Position numbers and translations under genes: made by a program
Assembly (NCBI GenBank): GCA_965223305.1
Contig: CBDCWT010000001.1
Span: 22,637-86,636, forward strand
Origin: CBDCWT01 sp965223305
GTDB taxonomy: Bacteria > Planctomycetota > Planctomycetia > Pirellulales > Pirellulaceae
DNA length: 64,000 bases
Reading direction: 5' to 3'
The notes under the pieces: model-generated
What the model was told of the DNA's origin: nothing
The model's database searches: none
What the model saw: only the letters and a program-made list of their open reading frames with translations
Part shown: piece by piece, positions 56,007-64,000 of the stretch
Position numbering within the stretch: position 1 is the first letter of the stretch
Layout: the number at the start of each line of letters is the position of its first letter

Positions 56007-56346
56007 GCCTTGCTGCCCTATGGTTGTCCAGCTGCGTCGTCCGCACACTCTGGTAGCTCTGTCCACAAGAGGATGTCGCTCGCCAAAGCTGCGCGCCCTG
56101 CCAGTCGAGGGGGCGTGAAGCAACACCAAGGAGTATGTCGATGGTTAGTCTATTCTACTTTCGCCGCGCGGCGAGCGACAAGTATTCGCGCGGGTCCCAC
56201 CGTGGGTTGCCGCCCCGTCAGCGACATCTCTTCTGCCGACAGCAACTGCTACGCTGCGGACCAACTGCCGCGGTGTGCACGCTCGGCGTCGGAGCCATGC
56301 CGGGAACGCTCTGCTCACTGGATGGCCGTACCGCGGCATGACTCCT

Positions 56347-56365
56347 CTGCGTCGCGGTTAAACGT
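56347..56365 (-). repeat. TTTAACCGCGACGCAGAGG repeat (inverted single copy)
   Basis: In the 412-base gap between the dehydrogenase and ligase genes (56007-56418), CTCTGCGTCGCGGTTAAA matches the family at 25492, 34161 and 34433. Nothing else is recognised in this gap. Confidence 0.6.
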
Positions 56366-56418
56366 GCAGTATGGACTCTGTCCGCTCGGGCAAGTGCCGG
56401 CGGTGACTTCCATGTAGC

Positions 56419-57567
56419 CTAGAGTCCGAGCAAGCCGGCAATCGTGTTGCGCTGGATATCTGACGTTCCGCCGTAGATGGTCGCTCCGATTGCATCTCGC
56501 AGGTCGCGTTCCACACCTGTCTCGGCCAAATATCCGCTGCCGCCGTGCAACTGGATTGCGTCCAGGCTCGATTGCACAAAAGACTCGCTCAGATAGAGCT
56601 TGGCCATCGCAGCTTCCATTGCCGCGCTCTGGCCAGTGCTCTTGAGCCAACCCGTTCGATAGAGCAACAGGCGAGCTGCTTCGAGACGAACCTTCATATC
56701 CACAATGCGATTCGAAACCGACTGAAACTTCCCAATTGGCTGGCCAAACTGTGTTCTTTGCCGCGCGTAGCTGATGCAGTCGTCCAACTGCCGCTGCATG
56801 GCGCCCAATTGACTGGCCAATAAACAACACCTTTCCCACTCGAGCGACGAGTTCACAATACTCATTCCACTGCCCTCTTTGCCCAGCAGTACATCGTCCG
56901 AAACGAAGCACCCTTGCAGTGTAAGATCACCTTGGGGTACCGAGCGGAGTCCCATCTTCTCGCTAGGAGGGCTAGCGATTAGCCCCGGTGCATCAGTTCG
57001 GACAAGAAATGCCGTCAACCCCCATTGGCCCAGCTCCGGGTTCGTTGTCGCCAACACGACGGCAAAGTCGGCTACCGGCGCCAACGTAATGAACCGTTTG
57101 CTGCCCGTCAGCCGATAGCCACCGGAACACTTCCGAGCACGCGTCTGGATGCCAGCCAGATCCGATCCGTGCGCCGGCTCGGTAAACGCGAACGTCCCCA
57201 GCAACTCCCCGCGGCACATCGCCGGCAGGTAGGTTTGCTTTTGCTCCTCAGAACCCAGATGCAATACCGCCATCTTCATCAAGAACTGGACGTTGATTGC
57301 AAAGGCCAAGCCATTGTCGCGGCAACCGTAGCCCAGCCCTTCGAGCATCAACATGGCGGTCAATATATCTGACCACTCTCCACCTCCGTAGCAACGCGGC
57401 ACACCCAAGCCGAGAAAACCGAACTCGGCACACTTCCTCCACTCGTCAGTCGGGAATCGGCCAGCTCGCTCCCGGTCTGCAACATCCGCGTTGAGTTCGC
57501 GGTCCGCAAAACTTGCCGCACGCTCTCGCACTTCGAGTTGTTCTGGTGTCCAAGAGAAGTCCATCAC
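56419..57567 (-). CDS. Acyl-CoA dehydrogenase-family flavoprotein (possible aminoacyl-PCP dehydrogenase)
   Basis: 382 residues, full length. Features: ADRELNADVADRERAGRFP, FAFTEPAHGSDLAGIQTRA (FAD contact), GSKRFITLAPVADFAVVLA, SSLEWERCCLLASQLGA, RTQFGQPIGKFQSVSNRI, and the C-terminal GGSGYLAETGVERDLRDA with TSDIQRNTIAGLLGL. The catalytic base is expected near the YLAETGVERDLRD region. Next to a free adenylating enzyme and free carrier, this enzyme class oxidises the carrier-bound amino acid (for example prolyl to pyrrolyl or pyrroline). That role is inferred from the trio, not from a motif. Confidence 0.85.
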   Translation of the reverse strand: MMDFSWTPEQLEVRERAASFADRELNADVADRERAGRFPTDEWRKCAEFGFLGLGVPRCYGGGEWSDILTAMLMLEGLGYGCRDNGLAFAINVQFLMKMAVLHLGSEEQKQTYLPAMCRGELLGTFAFTEPAHGSDLAGIQTRARKCSGGYRLTGSKRFITLAPVADFAVVLATTNPELGQWGLTAFLVRTDAPGLIASPPSEKMGLRSVPQGDLTLQGCFVSDDVLLGKEGSGMSIVNSSLEWERCCLLASQLGAMQRQLDDCISYARQRTQFGQPIGKFQSVSNRIVDMKVRLEAARLLLYRTGWLKSTGQSAAMEAAMAKLYLSESFVQSSLDAIQLHGGSGYLAETGVERDLRDAIGATIYGGTSDIQRNTIAGLLGL

Positions 57568-57603
57568 TCGTATCTCGGCAGGTCGACAGTGTTTTCGAAT
57601 TGA

Positions 57604-57815
57604 AAGGTAGTAGGCACACTCCGTGTGCCGTAACCCGCGCTACGCTACGTGCGACTCACGGAGAGAGCCGATACTTTTTGCGGACGGCTCACGGAGTGAG
57701 CCTGCTACTTTTCGGCGGACGGCTCGCCTGGCGAGTCTGCTACTATTCTGCGGACGGCTCGCATGGTAAGTATGCTATTTTTTTTGCGGACGGCTCACGG
57801 AGTGAGCCTGCTACT
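57604..57815. repeat. Tandem GCGGACGGCTCACGGAGTGAGCC hairpin repeats
   Basis: A divergent first unit (GTAGGCACACTCCGTGTGCC) then four units of GCGGACGGCTC-N-GAGCCTGCTAC, each preceded by a T-run: loops CACGGAGTG, GCCTGGCGA, GCATGGTAA and CACGGAGTG. Related single copies lie at 16519 and 29068. The gap 57568-57898 holds only these. Confidence 0.8.
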
Positions 57816-57898
57816 TTGATCTACTTTGAAGATACTGTGTACGTGGGCGTGGTACGATAGAACTCGCTGATTCCTGCATCGTAGAGGTTCCGTAGACG

Positions 57899-59548
57899 AT
57901 GGGCGACTCCAACCAGCACCGGTCCTTCTGGCAATCTCTGCTGGCGGCCCTGCGAGGTGAGACTCCGGGTGCCGCCCAGCTGATACCGGTGTTCGCATTG
58001 GTTGGGATCTTCACGCTCCTCAATCGAGTACTAATGCGGTGTGTCGTACTACCCGAAGAGAGTTACCACCATTCGATTCTCCTCTTCGAGTTTCTTAAGT
58101 TCCTCCCGCAAATGGATGGCAAAGGCAAGCTGATCGCATTGCCGTTGATCGTGCTGGCGGTGTTTTGTGTCCGGCTTCCAGGCACTGGCTGGCACCATCT
58201 TGACCAAGGCCGCGCCCTACGCTGGAGCATGGCAGCCGTTGCTTTTTTTCTTGGCTGGATGAGCTCGACGCTTGGGTACAACTCTTATTTTAATCAAGCC
58301 TATCCTATCGACCGAGTCCTACTCGTCGGTTTCTTTGCGATGCTCGTTTGGCGCCCGTTCTTCGTGTTGCCGTTTCTGATCGTGTCGCTTCCCTTATTGG
58401 GACAGTGCAACGTGCCGCTCTCCGGCTCGTTTCTTACCATGCCCCTGCTGCCGGCGAAGATTTTGATACTGTTTCTGGCGATGTTGCTGCTCAACCAGCT
58501 AACCCGCTCGGCCAAGACAGCACATTTTGTGTTCGCGATGCTGTGTGTCGTGGCCGCTCACTATTGGCCCTCCGGTCTCGGAAAGGTGACTCCGCAGTGG
58601 TTGCTGCACGATCAAGTCGGCTTGATGCTGCCTGCAACCTACGCCAACGGCTGGCTGCGTTTTCTGGAGCTGTCCGAGATCGAGTCACTCACGGCTTGGC
58701 TGTTGCGATTGAACGCGCCGATGAAATTCTTTGCAATTCTGGTCGAATGCGGCTCGCTGCTCGCTATCTACAAACGCTCTGTCTTTGCGGCGTTCTTGCT
58801 GGGTTGTATCGCTCTTCACACCGGCATTTTCTTTACCAGCGGGATCTGCTTCTGGTTATGGGTAGCAGTCGAATGCGTGTTGCTTGTTGTATTGGCTTGT
58901 AACCGCAACTTTGCTTCCGCAGATATCTTCACACCTTGGCACTTCGCCGCCTCGGTGCTGCTGATCCTGAGCGCCGGTGTGTGGCTACAACCAGTCGCAC
59001 TGTGTTGGTTGGATGTCAACGCAACCTACACCCATCGACTGACAGCTACAGGTCAGGACGGAAAAACATTCAGCCTCCCCCCGCGCTGGTTTGCTCCCTA
59101 CGATAACCAGTTCACACTGAGCTCCTTCCTGTTTCTGGCGGAATCTCCATCCCTTAGCATTGTCTGGGGAGTTACTCCTGACACCGAGACTGCGATTCGG
59201 CTCGCTGAGGCAAACAGCCCAGACGCGGTGCTGGCCGTCGAGCGCGAGTTGGGGCAGGTCCGGTTCGATGCCGAGAAAACCGCCAAGTTCAAGCAGTTTC
59301 TCGAACGGTTCGTCATGCACTTCAACCAAAGAGGAGCAGAACACAGTTGGTTTCGTTTGCTACGAGCTCCCCCACAGTTGTGGACTTTTCCTGCGGAAAA
59401 CGCCCTCGACGAATATGCGTCCATCCAAGCCGTGACGGTGGAACAAGTCCTGTCGTGCTACTGCGGCGGCCGCTACTCGGAAATTCGATCGAGACCCTTG
59501 CTCCACGTCGAAGTGCCCGACCGCGCGAGCCGATCTGCGCAAGAGTAG
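57899..59548 (+). CDS. Large multi-pass membrane protein, HTTM-like
   Basis: 549 residues with about ten hydrophobic segments up to residue 370, then a soluble C-terminal domain of about 180 residues (HRLTATGQDGKTFSLPPRWF, DEYASIQAVTVEQVLSCYCGGRY). The layout and stretches such as LLPATYANGWLRFLELSEIE resemble HTTM/vitamin-K-carboxylase-like membrane proteins, but the similarity is weak by eye and I do not assign a function. It separates the NRPS genes from the cyclodeaminase gene. Confidence 0.6.
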   Translation: MGDSNQHRSFWQSLLAALRGETPGAAQLIPVFALVGIFTLLNRVLMRCVVLPEESYHHSILLFEFLKFLPQMDGKGKLIALPLIVLAVFCVRLPGTGWHHLDQGRALRWSMAAVAFFLGWMSSTLGYNSYFNQAYPIDRVLLVGFFAMLVWRPFFVLPFLIVSLPLLGQCNVPLSGSFLTMPLLPAKILILFLAMLLLNQLTRSAKTAHFVFAMLCVVAAHYWPSGLGKVTPQWLLHDQVGLMLPATYANGWLRFLELSEIESLTAWLLRLNAPMKFFAILVECGSLLAIYKRSVFAAFLLGCIALHTGIFFTSGICFWLWVAVECVLLVVLACNRNFASADIFTPWHFAASVLLILSAGVWLQPVALCWLDVNATYTHRLTATGQDGKTFSLPPRWFAPYDNQFTLSSFLFLAESPSLSIVWGVTPDTETAIRLAEANSPDAVLAVERELGQVRFDAEKTAKFKQFLERFVMHFNQRGAEHSWFRLLRAPPQLWTFPAENALDEYASIQAVTVEQVLSCYCGGRYSEIRSRPLLHVEVPDRASRSAQE

Positions 59549-59581
59549 CAGGGTTATCCGATGGCTGGGCGACTCCGAACT

Positions 59582-59730
59582 GCCTGTTGAAAAACACCGT
59601 CCTGGCGTTTTTCAACCTCGCCAAGCTCAGAACAGAGTTCATCGCGGCCCGCAAATCAACGACTTACGTCGCTGATTTGGCATCACATCCTGTGATGCTG
59701 CAGGCGCGTTGAGACAATCAACAGGCTGCT
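59582..59730. repeat. MITE-like repeat, complete copy 2
   Basis: 149 bp with perfect 9-bp terminal inverted repeats GCCTGTTGA (59582-59590) and TCAACAGGC (59718-59726). An internal hairpin GTTGAAAAAC/GTTTTTCAAC lies at the left end. The rest matches 9284-9391 in inverse orientation. It lies between convergent genes and overlaps the stop codon of the minus-strand one. Confidence 0.75.
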
Positions 59731-60799
59731 AAGTGCACGACCGCAGACGCAGACTCTCTTGCAGAAAATCATAGGGATTCCAAGGATCGGAAGGGATGCT
59801 CTCCACCTGAGTTCGTGTTCCGATCGCCAGCTCTTCAGCCCACTCGAGCACCAGGTCCATCACGACCTGGTCCTCCAGCGCCCAACCGGTGGAATCGAAG
59901 ATGCTGCGCCGAGTCGGCACTTCGGTAAACAGCTCAGGATGCCGGGCGATTTCCGAAAGCGCCACCGCGACACCGTCGGCAGCTAGCTGCTGGCACTCGC
60001 CTTCCAGTCGCGCTTGTTCCGGATTATCGGCGCAGATAAAGCAACTGTTGAGCAACGCTAAAGGAAGCTCGGTCTTCCCGGGTAAGTCGGATCCGACAGC
60101 ATTCACATGCAACCACGGCTTCGTCTCAGTCGCATCAAATACCGGCCCCTTGCCGACATCCACGGCGGTGGCAACGCAGAGCAGATCGGCTTCTGCCAAC
60201 AGCTGGTCAACGCTTGCCGCGCGCAACGAAGCACCATGAGGTAGAACTCCTGCTGCACGGTTGGCAAAGCTGCTTTCGACTGCTCGGTCGATGTCGTAGA
60301 TCAGAATCTGCCGAAGCTCAAACACCCGCGAGAGTGCGTGAAGCTGAGTGATCGCCTGAGCACCACAGCCGATCAATCCCAACACGCGGCTGTCCGGGCT
60401 GGCTAGCAGCTGAGACGCCACAGCCGATGCCGCTCCTGTTCGCAGCGCTGTCAGAAATGTCCCGTCCACCAGGGAGGTCAAATGACCTGTTTCCGTATCG
60501 AAGGTGCTAAAGGTGGAAAGGATCGTCGGCAAGTTGCGAGAATTCGGGTTGGCAGGGTGATAACCCACCATTTTCATCAACACCCGACCAGACCGCTGAA
60601 ACAGAGGCATCCACTCGATCAATCCGGTGGTGGGGTCGTCGTAGTAGAAACCAGTACGACTGGGAATTTCTATTTCCGCCGAGTCGTAAGCCGAGAAGGC
60701 TGTAGCCAACCGATCGATCAACTCACTCATGAGCCGGTCAACACCGACGTGGCGAACCAGTGAATGCAGCTCGGAGTTGGAGAGAATCAGTGTTTCCAT
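59729..60799 (-). CDS. Ornithine cyclodeaminase/mu-crystallin family enzyme
   Basis: 356 residues from ATG 60799 (a TTG at 60808 is also open). Family motifs: MVGYHPANPNSRNLPTILS, LVDGTFLTALRTGAASAVAS, LGLIGCGAQAITQLHAL (NAD site), LCVATAVDVGKGPVF and WLHVNAVGSDLPGKTELP. Members turn ornithine into proline, or act on related amino acids such as diaminopropionate precursors. A link to the NRPS starter unit is possible but the intervening plus-strand gene and repeat separate them. Final codons run into the repeat. Confidence 0.88.
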   Translation of the reverse strand: METLILSNSELHSLVRHVGVDRLMSELIDRLATAFSAYDSAEIEIPSRTGFYYDDPTTGLIEWMPLFQRSGRVLMKMVGYHPANPNSRNLPTILSTFSTFDTETGHLTSLVDGTFLTALRTGAASAVASQLLASPDSRVLGLIGCGAQAITQLHALSRVFELRQILIYDIDRAVESSFANRAAGVLPHGASLRAASVDQLLAEADLLCVATAVDVGKGPVFDATETKPWLHVNAVGSDLPGKTELPLALLNSCFICADNPEQARLEGECQQLAADGVAVALSEIARHPELFTEVPTRRSIFDSTGWALEDQVVMDLVLEWAEELAIGTRTQVESIPSDPWNPYDFLQESLRLRSCT

Positions 60800-60829
60800 C
60801 GCGATCAAGTTACCGGAGTGCAGAGCTAA

Positions 60830-61978
60830 CTACGGACCAAAAGCGCGTTCCACAAACCAGTAGGAGGCGACTAGCACGATCGCCAGCGCTCCGCACCGCA
60901 AGATGACCGGTACATAGAAACGCTGCTCTCGCAGGAGAAAAATCAACGGAAAGACACAGGCGACAATCGCCAGCTGACCTAACTCGACGCCGACATTGAA
61001 CGACAGCAAGACGGAGATCAAGTTGACAATCCGAAACGGAAGCTCACTCATCACCGAAGCAAATCCCAAGCCGTGAAACAACCCAAAAAAGAAGATAATC
61101 ATCCACGAGCTCTTGCCGGAGATCGGAAAGATCGTGTTCAGACCCACCAAGATGATCGAAAACGCGATGGCGCTCTCTACAAGTCTGGAATGGACCTGAA
61201 CCAAGTTCAGGGCTGCTAGGCCAAGGGTGATCGAGTGGGCAATTGTGAAGATGGTCACAATCTTGAGAATGTTCCAAAACGCCGCGCCGAAGCTTGCAAC
61301 GGGGCGCCACTTCTTATCTTCCCGAACCAGTACGGCCGGCAGGAGCAGCGCGATCAAGAACAGTATGTGATCGATGCCCTTCCAAATGTGGATCACTCCT
61401 TGCCAAACGAATGCTCGCCAGTCGAGCAGCCCCGTGATGCTCAGCAGATCAAGTTCCCGTTCCGTGTTGGCAGGAGTAAAGATCAGCGTCGCGAACTCTT
61501 CGCCATATTCTTCGCCGGTTTTACTGTTGTACTCCATTGCAATCAGGCTGCGATGCAACGGGTCCTCCTCAAACAGCAAGTCGTTCTGAATCGTGAGTGT
61601 GTCGGGAACAGTGGTCTCCGGCGTCCGGTAGTAGTAACGAGCGTAGCTGGGGGGCTCACCGAAAACGCCCGTTCCTGTGAACTCGTAAGGCAATTCCACA
61701 CCCGCCGCCAGGATGCGAAAGTGCTGCTGGATGTACTCCTGAACTGCCGAAGCTGTGCTCCGAACGGACTGTTCCGGATCCTCCAGATCGACCTCAATCA
61801 ACAGCTTCTTCTTCAGGTCGACGAAGTTGATCTCGAAGTGACCTTCGAGATGCGTCTCGGCGACATTGATCCAGACATAGTTTTCGCCCGATGCGTGTGC
61901 CAGAACGGTCGAGACGTCAGCGACGAGGGTTATCGACACGAGGACCAGTAACCCGCCTGCCGCTCCACGGATACTCAT
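60830..61978 (-). CDS. HupE/UreJ_2-family membrane protein
   Basis: 382 residues. Signal peptide (about 1-27), an exported domain about 28-195 (LEGHFEINFVDLKKKLLIEV), then seven hydrophobic segments with conserved His: GVIHIWKGIDHILFLIALL, IFTIAHSITLGLAAL and FFFGLFHGLGFASV. These are the marks of the HupE/UreJ_2 family, which is thought to handle nickel, cobalt or other metals. Divergent from the His-rich gene. Confidence 0.85.
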   Translation of the reverse strand: MSIRGAAGGLLVLVSITLVADVSTVLAHASGENYVWINVAETHLEGHFEINFVDLKKKLLIEVDLEDPEQSVRSTASAVQEYIQQHFRILAAGVELPYEFTGTGVFGEPPSYARYYYRTPETTVPDTLTIQNDLLFEEDPLHRSLIAMEYNSKTGEEYGEEFATLIFTPANTERELDLLSITGLLDWRAFVWQGVIHIWKGIDHILFLIALLLPAVLVREDKKWRPVASFGAAFWNILKIVTIFTIAHSITLGLAALNLVQVHSRLVESAIAFSIILVGLNTIFPISGKSSWMIIFFFGLFHGLGFASVMSELPFRIVNLISVLLSFNVGVELGQLAIVACVFPLIFLLREQRFYVPVILRCGALAIVLVASYWFVERAFGP

Positions 61979-62179
61979 CGAAAATAGCTCTTAGGTGCTC
62001 GTGAAGAATCGTGTAATGAAGAGACGTCGCCTTACGGAACCGGGCAAAGCCCTCTATCCTAATCGAAAGCGGGTTGCGATTCACGGATTTCGCACGTTTG
62101 TACTCCACCTCCGTTTCGTTCGGCGCAAGCAGGTTTTCACTGGCAACCACCAAACGGCGAAGCTAAAATAATCGACGTC

Positions 62180-62785
62180 ATGCGCCTCCGCCGCAACTCG
62201 ATCACGGTTTGCTCGATGCGTCGCCGTTCGGTCCGCAATACGATGATCGTCGTATTGCTGGCCTTGAATCTGGTTGTCCTCTCGATGATCACGGCGATTC
62301 AGCACGAACACTCGCACGATGCTCCGCACTCCCACGGCTTGCACGGGCATCAGCGATTCCATTCCCATACCGAGCGATCTTTGCTTGCCCACCAGTCGGT
62401 CGGGGCCCGGTCCAGCAGCGTCCACGAACATGCTCAACCGAGTCTCGGCGCCCCGCAGCGTCACATTCATCTATCGATTTTGGGTTTTGAATGGTCACTG
62501 ACAGACCGGCGCACAGACCGGCACAGTCCACGCCGTCGCCCATCGGCGAAGGCAGCTCAGCATCAGCGCGAGCCCGCACCATCTAGCGACCTGCTGGCCA
62601 CAGTATGGGCGAACGCCCCCGAGCTGGCCTTCCACTTGCGGCTTGTCTTAGAAGTTCCAGGCCAACATGCTGGGCTCACCAAGCTTCACTCCAGCCCACC
62701 GCCATCGGATGCGGTGCCACCCGGCCAGCTTCTCGCGTCGCAGAATCGGGATGCGCCACCGGTTCCTCCCCCCAAGACTGTTTGA
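62180..62785 (+). CDS. His-rich membrane-anchored protein
   Basis: Up to 201 residues. One hydrophobic segment (about 20-42, MIVVLLALNLVVLSMITA) followed by a His-rich stretch (QHEHSHDAPHSHGLHGHQRF and more) and a Pro/Arg-rich tail. Start uncertain: ATG 62180, or ATG 62216 just before the hydrophobic segment. A metal-binding role is plausible given the divergent HupE/UreJ_2 gene 201 bases away. No family recognised. Confidence 0.5.
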   Translation: MRLRRNSITVCSMRRRSVRNTMIVVLLALNLVVLSMITAIQHEHSHDAPHSHGLHGHQRFHSHTERSLLAHQSVGARSSSVHEHAQPSLGAPQRHIHLSILGFEWSLTDRRTDRHSPRRRPSAKAAQHQREPAPSSDLLATVWANAPELAFHLRLVLEVPGQHAGLTKLHSSPPPSDAVPPGQLLASQNRDAPPVPPPKTV

Positions 62786-62971
62786 CCCCTCTCCGGTGGT
62801 CGTGTGCCGCCACCTCGGTTGTGAGCTGCGCGAGGCTGTTTCAGCCTCGTTTGCATCTGCAGGGAGTTGGCGTCACTTCTTGGTCTTAGGTACCGGTTTG
62901 CGTTTTCGCGCAAACCGCTCACGAATCGCTGCTGCCGTGATCGAAACGGCGGCAAGCTAGGACTCGAGACA

Positions 62972-63899
62972 ATGAATCGAATGCCATCCTCATGCCGGCG
63001 CTGCGCTTTTACTTTGGTCGAACTGCTCGTCGTCATCGCTATCATCGGGATTCTGGTCGGACTCTTGATGCCCGCGATCCAGCAAGCGAGGGAAGCGGCG
63101 CGCCGCTTCTCGTGCAAGAACAACCTGAAGCAACTAGCGCTAGCCATGCACAACTACGAATCGACCTACCGTTTGATGCCGCCCGGCTACCTCCATCAAT
63201 TCGGTACAAACCAGGCTAATCAGATGGGCTTTTCATGGGGCACCATGCTTCTTCCACAGCTGGAGCAGGCGGCGCTCTACACAGAGTTCAACTTCAATGT
63301 ACCGGTGTATGATGTGATGAACCTGCCGGCACGCGAAAAGCAGCTCAACGTCTTCCTCTGTCCCACCGATTCCTATTCGTTCCGAGAGTTCGTCGTGCGG
63401 GATGCGAACGTGGCCCCGGTCGAACGGTATGCGGCAGCTAGCTACGCCGCGAATTGGGGCCCGTCAGATGCAGAGGTCAATCTGGACGACACGCCACTGC
63501 TCAGCCGAGGCGTCTTCTACCGCAATAGCGATATCCGTTTCGCAGACATCAAGGACGGTCTCTCGAACACGCTGGCCGTCGGCGAGCGAACGAACGGACC
63601 GATTCCCTCGGCGGACCCAACCAGTGGCGGGCACGCCATGTTTGAAACAGCCTGGTCCGCAGCGGTGCGGGATGTCGACGTGCTGCCTGACGACCACGGC
63701 CATATGGTGCTCTTCGAGACACAATTCCGCCCGAATCATCCGGAGACCGACGATAAGGGTATTTTCGGCGCCCCATCGAGGCGTCGGGCAGTTCGCACTG
63801 TGCGATGGCTCCGTACGAGCAATCAGCGAAACGGTGGATCCGGAAGTCTATCACGCGCTGGGAACACGCAACGGGAGAGACGTAACCGGGATCTACTGA
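62972..63899 (+). CDS. DUF1559 protein with type IV pilin-like N-terminus, frameshifted as sequenced
   Basis: About 308 residues after correction, the usual length. N-terminal methylation signal FTLVELLVVIAIIGILVGLL, then AIQQAREAARRFSCKNNLKQ and the DUF1559 body (LPQLEQAALY, FLCPTDS, DIKDGLSNTLAVGERT). An extra C in CCCC 63771-63774 breaks the frame; without it the C-terminus reads GQFALCDGSVRAISETVDPE and ends at 63899. DUF1559 proteins occur in large numbers in planctomycetes; exact role unknown. ATG 62972 chosen at the signal. Confidence 0.9.
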
Positions 63900-63937
63900 C
63901 CGGGGCCGGCCCGGGCGGTGCGTGATTTTGTCTTTCC

Positions 63938-64000
63938 TCACTCTCCCCTGGGGGAGAGTCGGCCCGAAGGGCCGGAGGTTCATCCCAAAACCGGATGCTA
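63938..64000. repeat. CTCTCCCC/GGCCCGAAGGGCC hairpin repeat running off the window
   Basis: CACTCTCCCCTGGGGGAGAG followed by GGCCCGAAGGGCCGG and CCAAAACCGGATGCTA, the same modules as at 18308, 28729, 38869 and 39350. Confidence 0.75.

Overview
The window looks like a piece of a planctomycete chromosome, most likely Pirellulales-like. The evidence is a DUF1559 protein with a type IV pilin-like N-terminus at the right end, an abundance of planctomycete-style intergenic palindromic repeats, Tat-exported TIM-barrel proteins and high GC. This is inferred from gene content; no taxonomic marker gene is present.

Positions 1-38500 form a block for respiration, metals and stress. It starts with a truncated PP2C phosphatase. 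Next is a cbb3-type terminal oxidase operon: dihaem lipoprotein, a membrane protein, ccoN, ccoO, two small membrane proteins, ccoI and a DsbD_2/TauE-like protein. A CBS-domain protein, a PAS sensor kinase, an ANTAR response regulator, a BON protein and two hemerythrin-like proteins follow. Then come Rieske and cytochrome b subunits, an octahaem HAO-like cytochrome, two potassium channels, an NtrC-type sigma54 activator, universal stress proteins, a second CBS protein, a phosphotransferase/P-loop kinase fusion, a cytochrome c'-like protein, an O-methyltransferase, a feoA-feoA-feoB system, a ZIP transporter, and a P-type cation ATPase paired with a tandem universal stress protein. Several of these genes (USPs, CBS proteins, APH/kinase fusion, CtpF-like ATPase) match the classes found in the mycobacterial DosR dormancy regulon. 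At least six candidate sigma54 promoters (GG-N10-GC) lie 46-161 bases upstream of the leading genes, so this may be a sigma54-controlled low-oxygen or nitrosative-stress regulon.

Positions 39636-57567 hold a nonribosomal peptide cluster. An ABC exporter lies on the plus strand. The minus strand encodes, in transcription order, an acyl-CoA-dehydrogenase-like enzyme, a stand-alone adenylating enzyme, a free carrier protein, C-A-PCP-E, C-A(N-terminal part), a methyltransferase-like protein, A(C-terminal part)-PCP-E, and C-PCP-TE. The second adenylation domain is split over two reading frames, and the methyltransferase-like gene lies between the halves, at the classical a8/a9 insertion point. The last module has no adenylation domain, and its thioesterase carries Cys where Ser is usual.

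Positions 57568-64000 hold a multi-pass membrane protein, an ornithine cyclodeaminase-family enzyme, a HupE/UreJ_2 membrane protein, a His-rich protein and the DUF1559 protein.

At least nine otherwise well-conserved genes are interrupted by net insertions (+1, one +2), mostly in short homopolymers. I read these as probable sequence errors rather than true pseudogenes, and annotate across them. Long intergenic stretches are filled with dispersed repeats.
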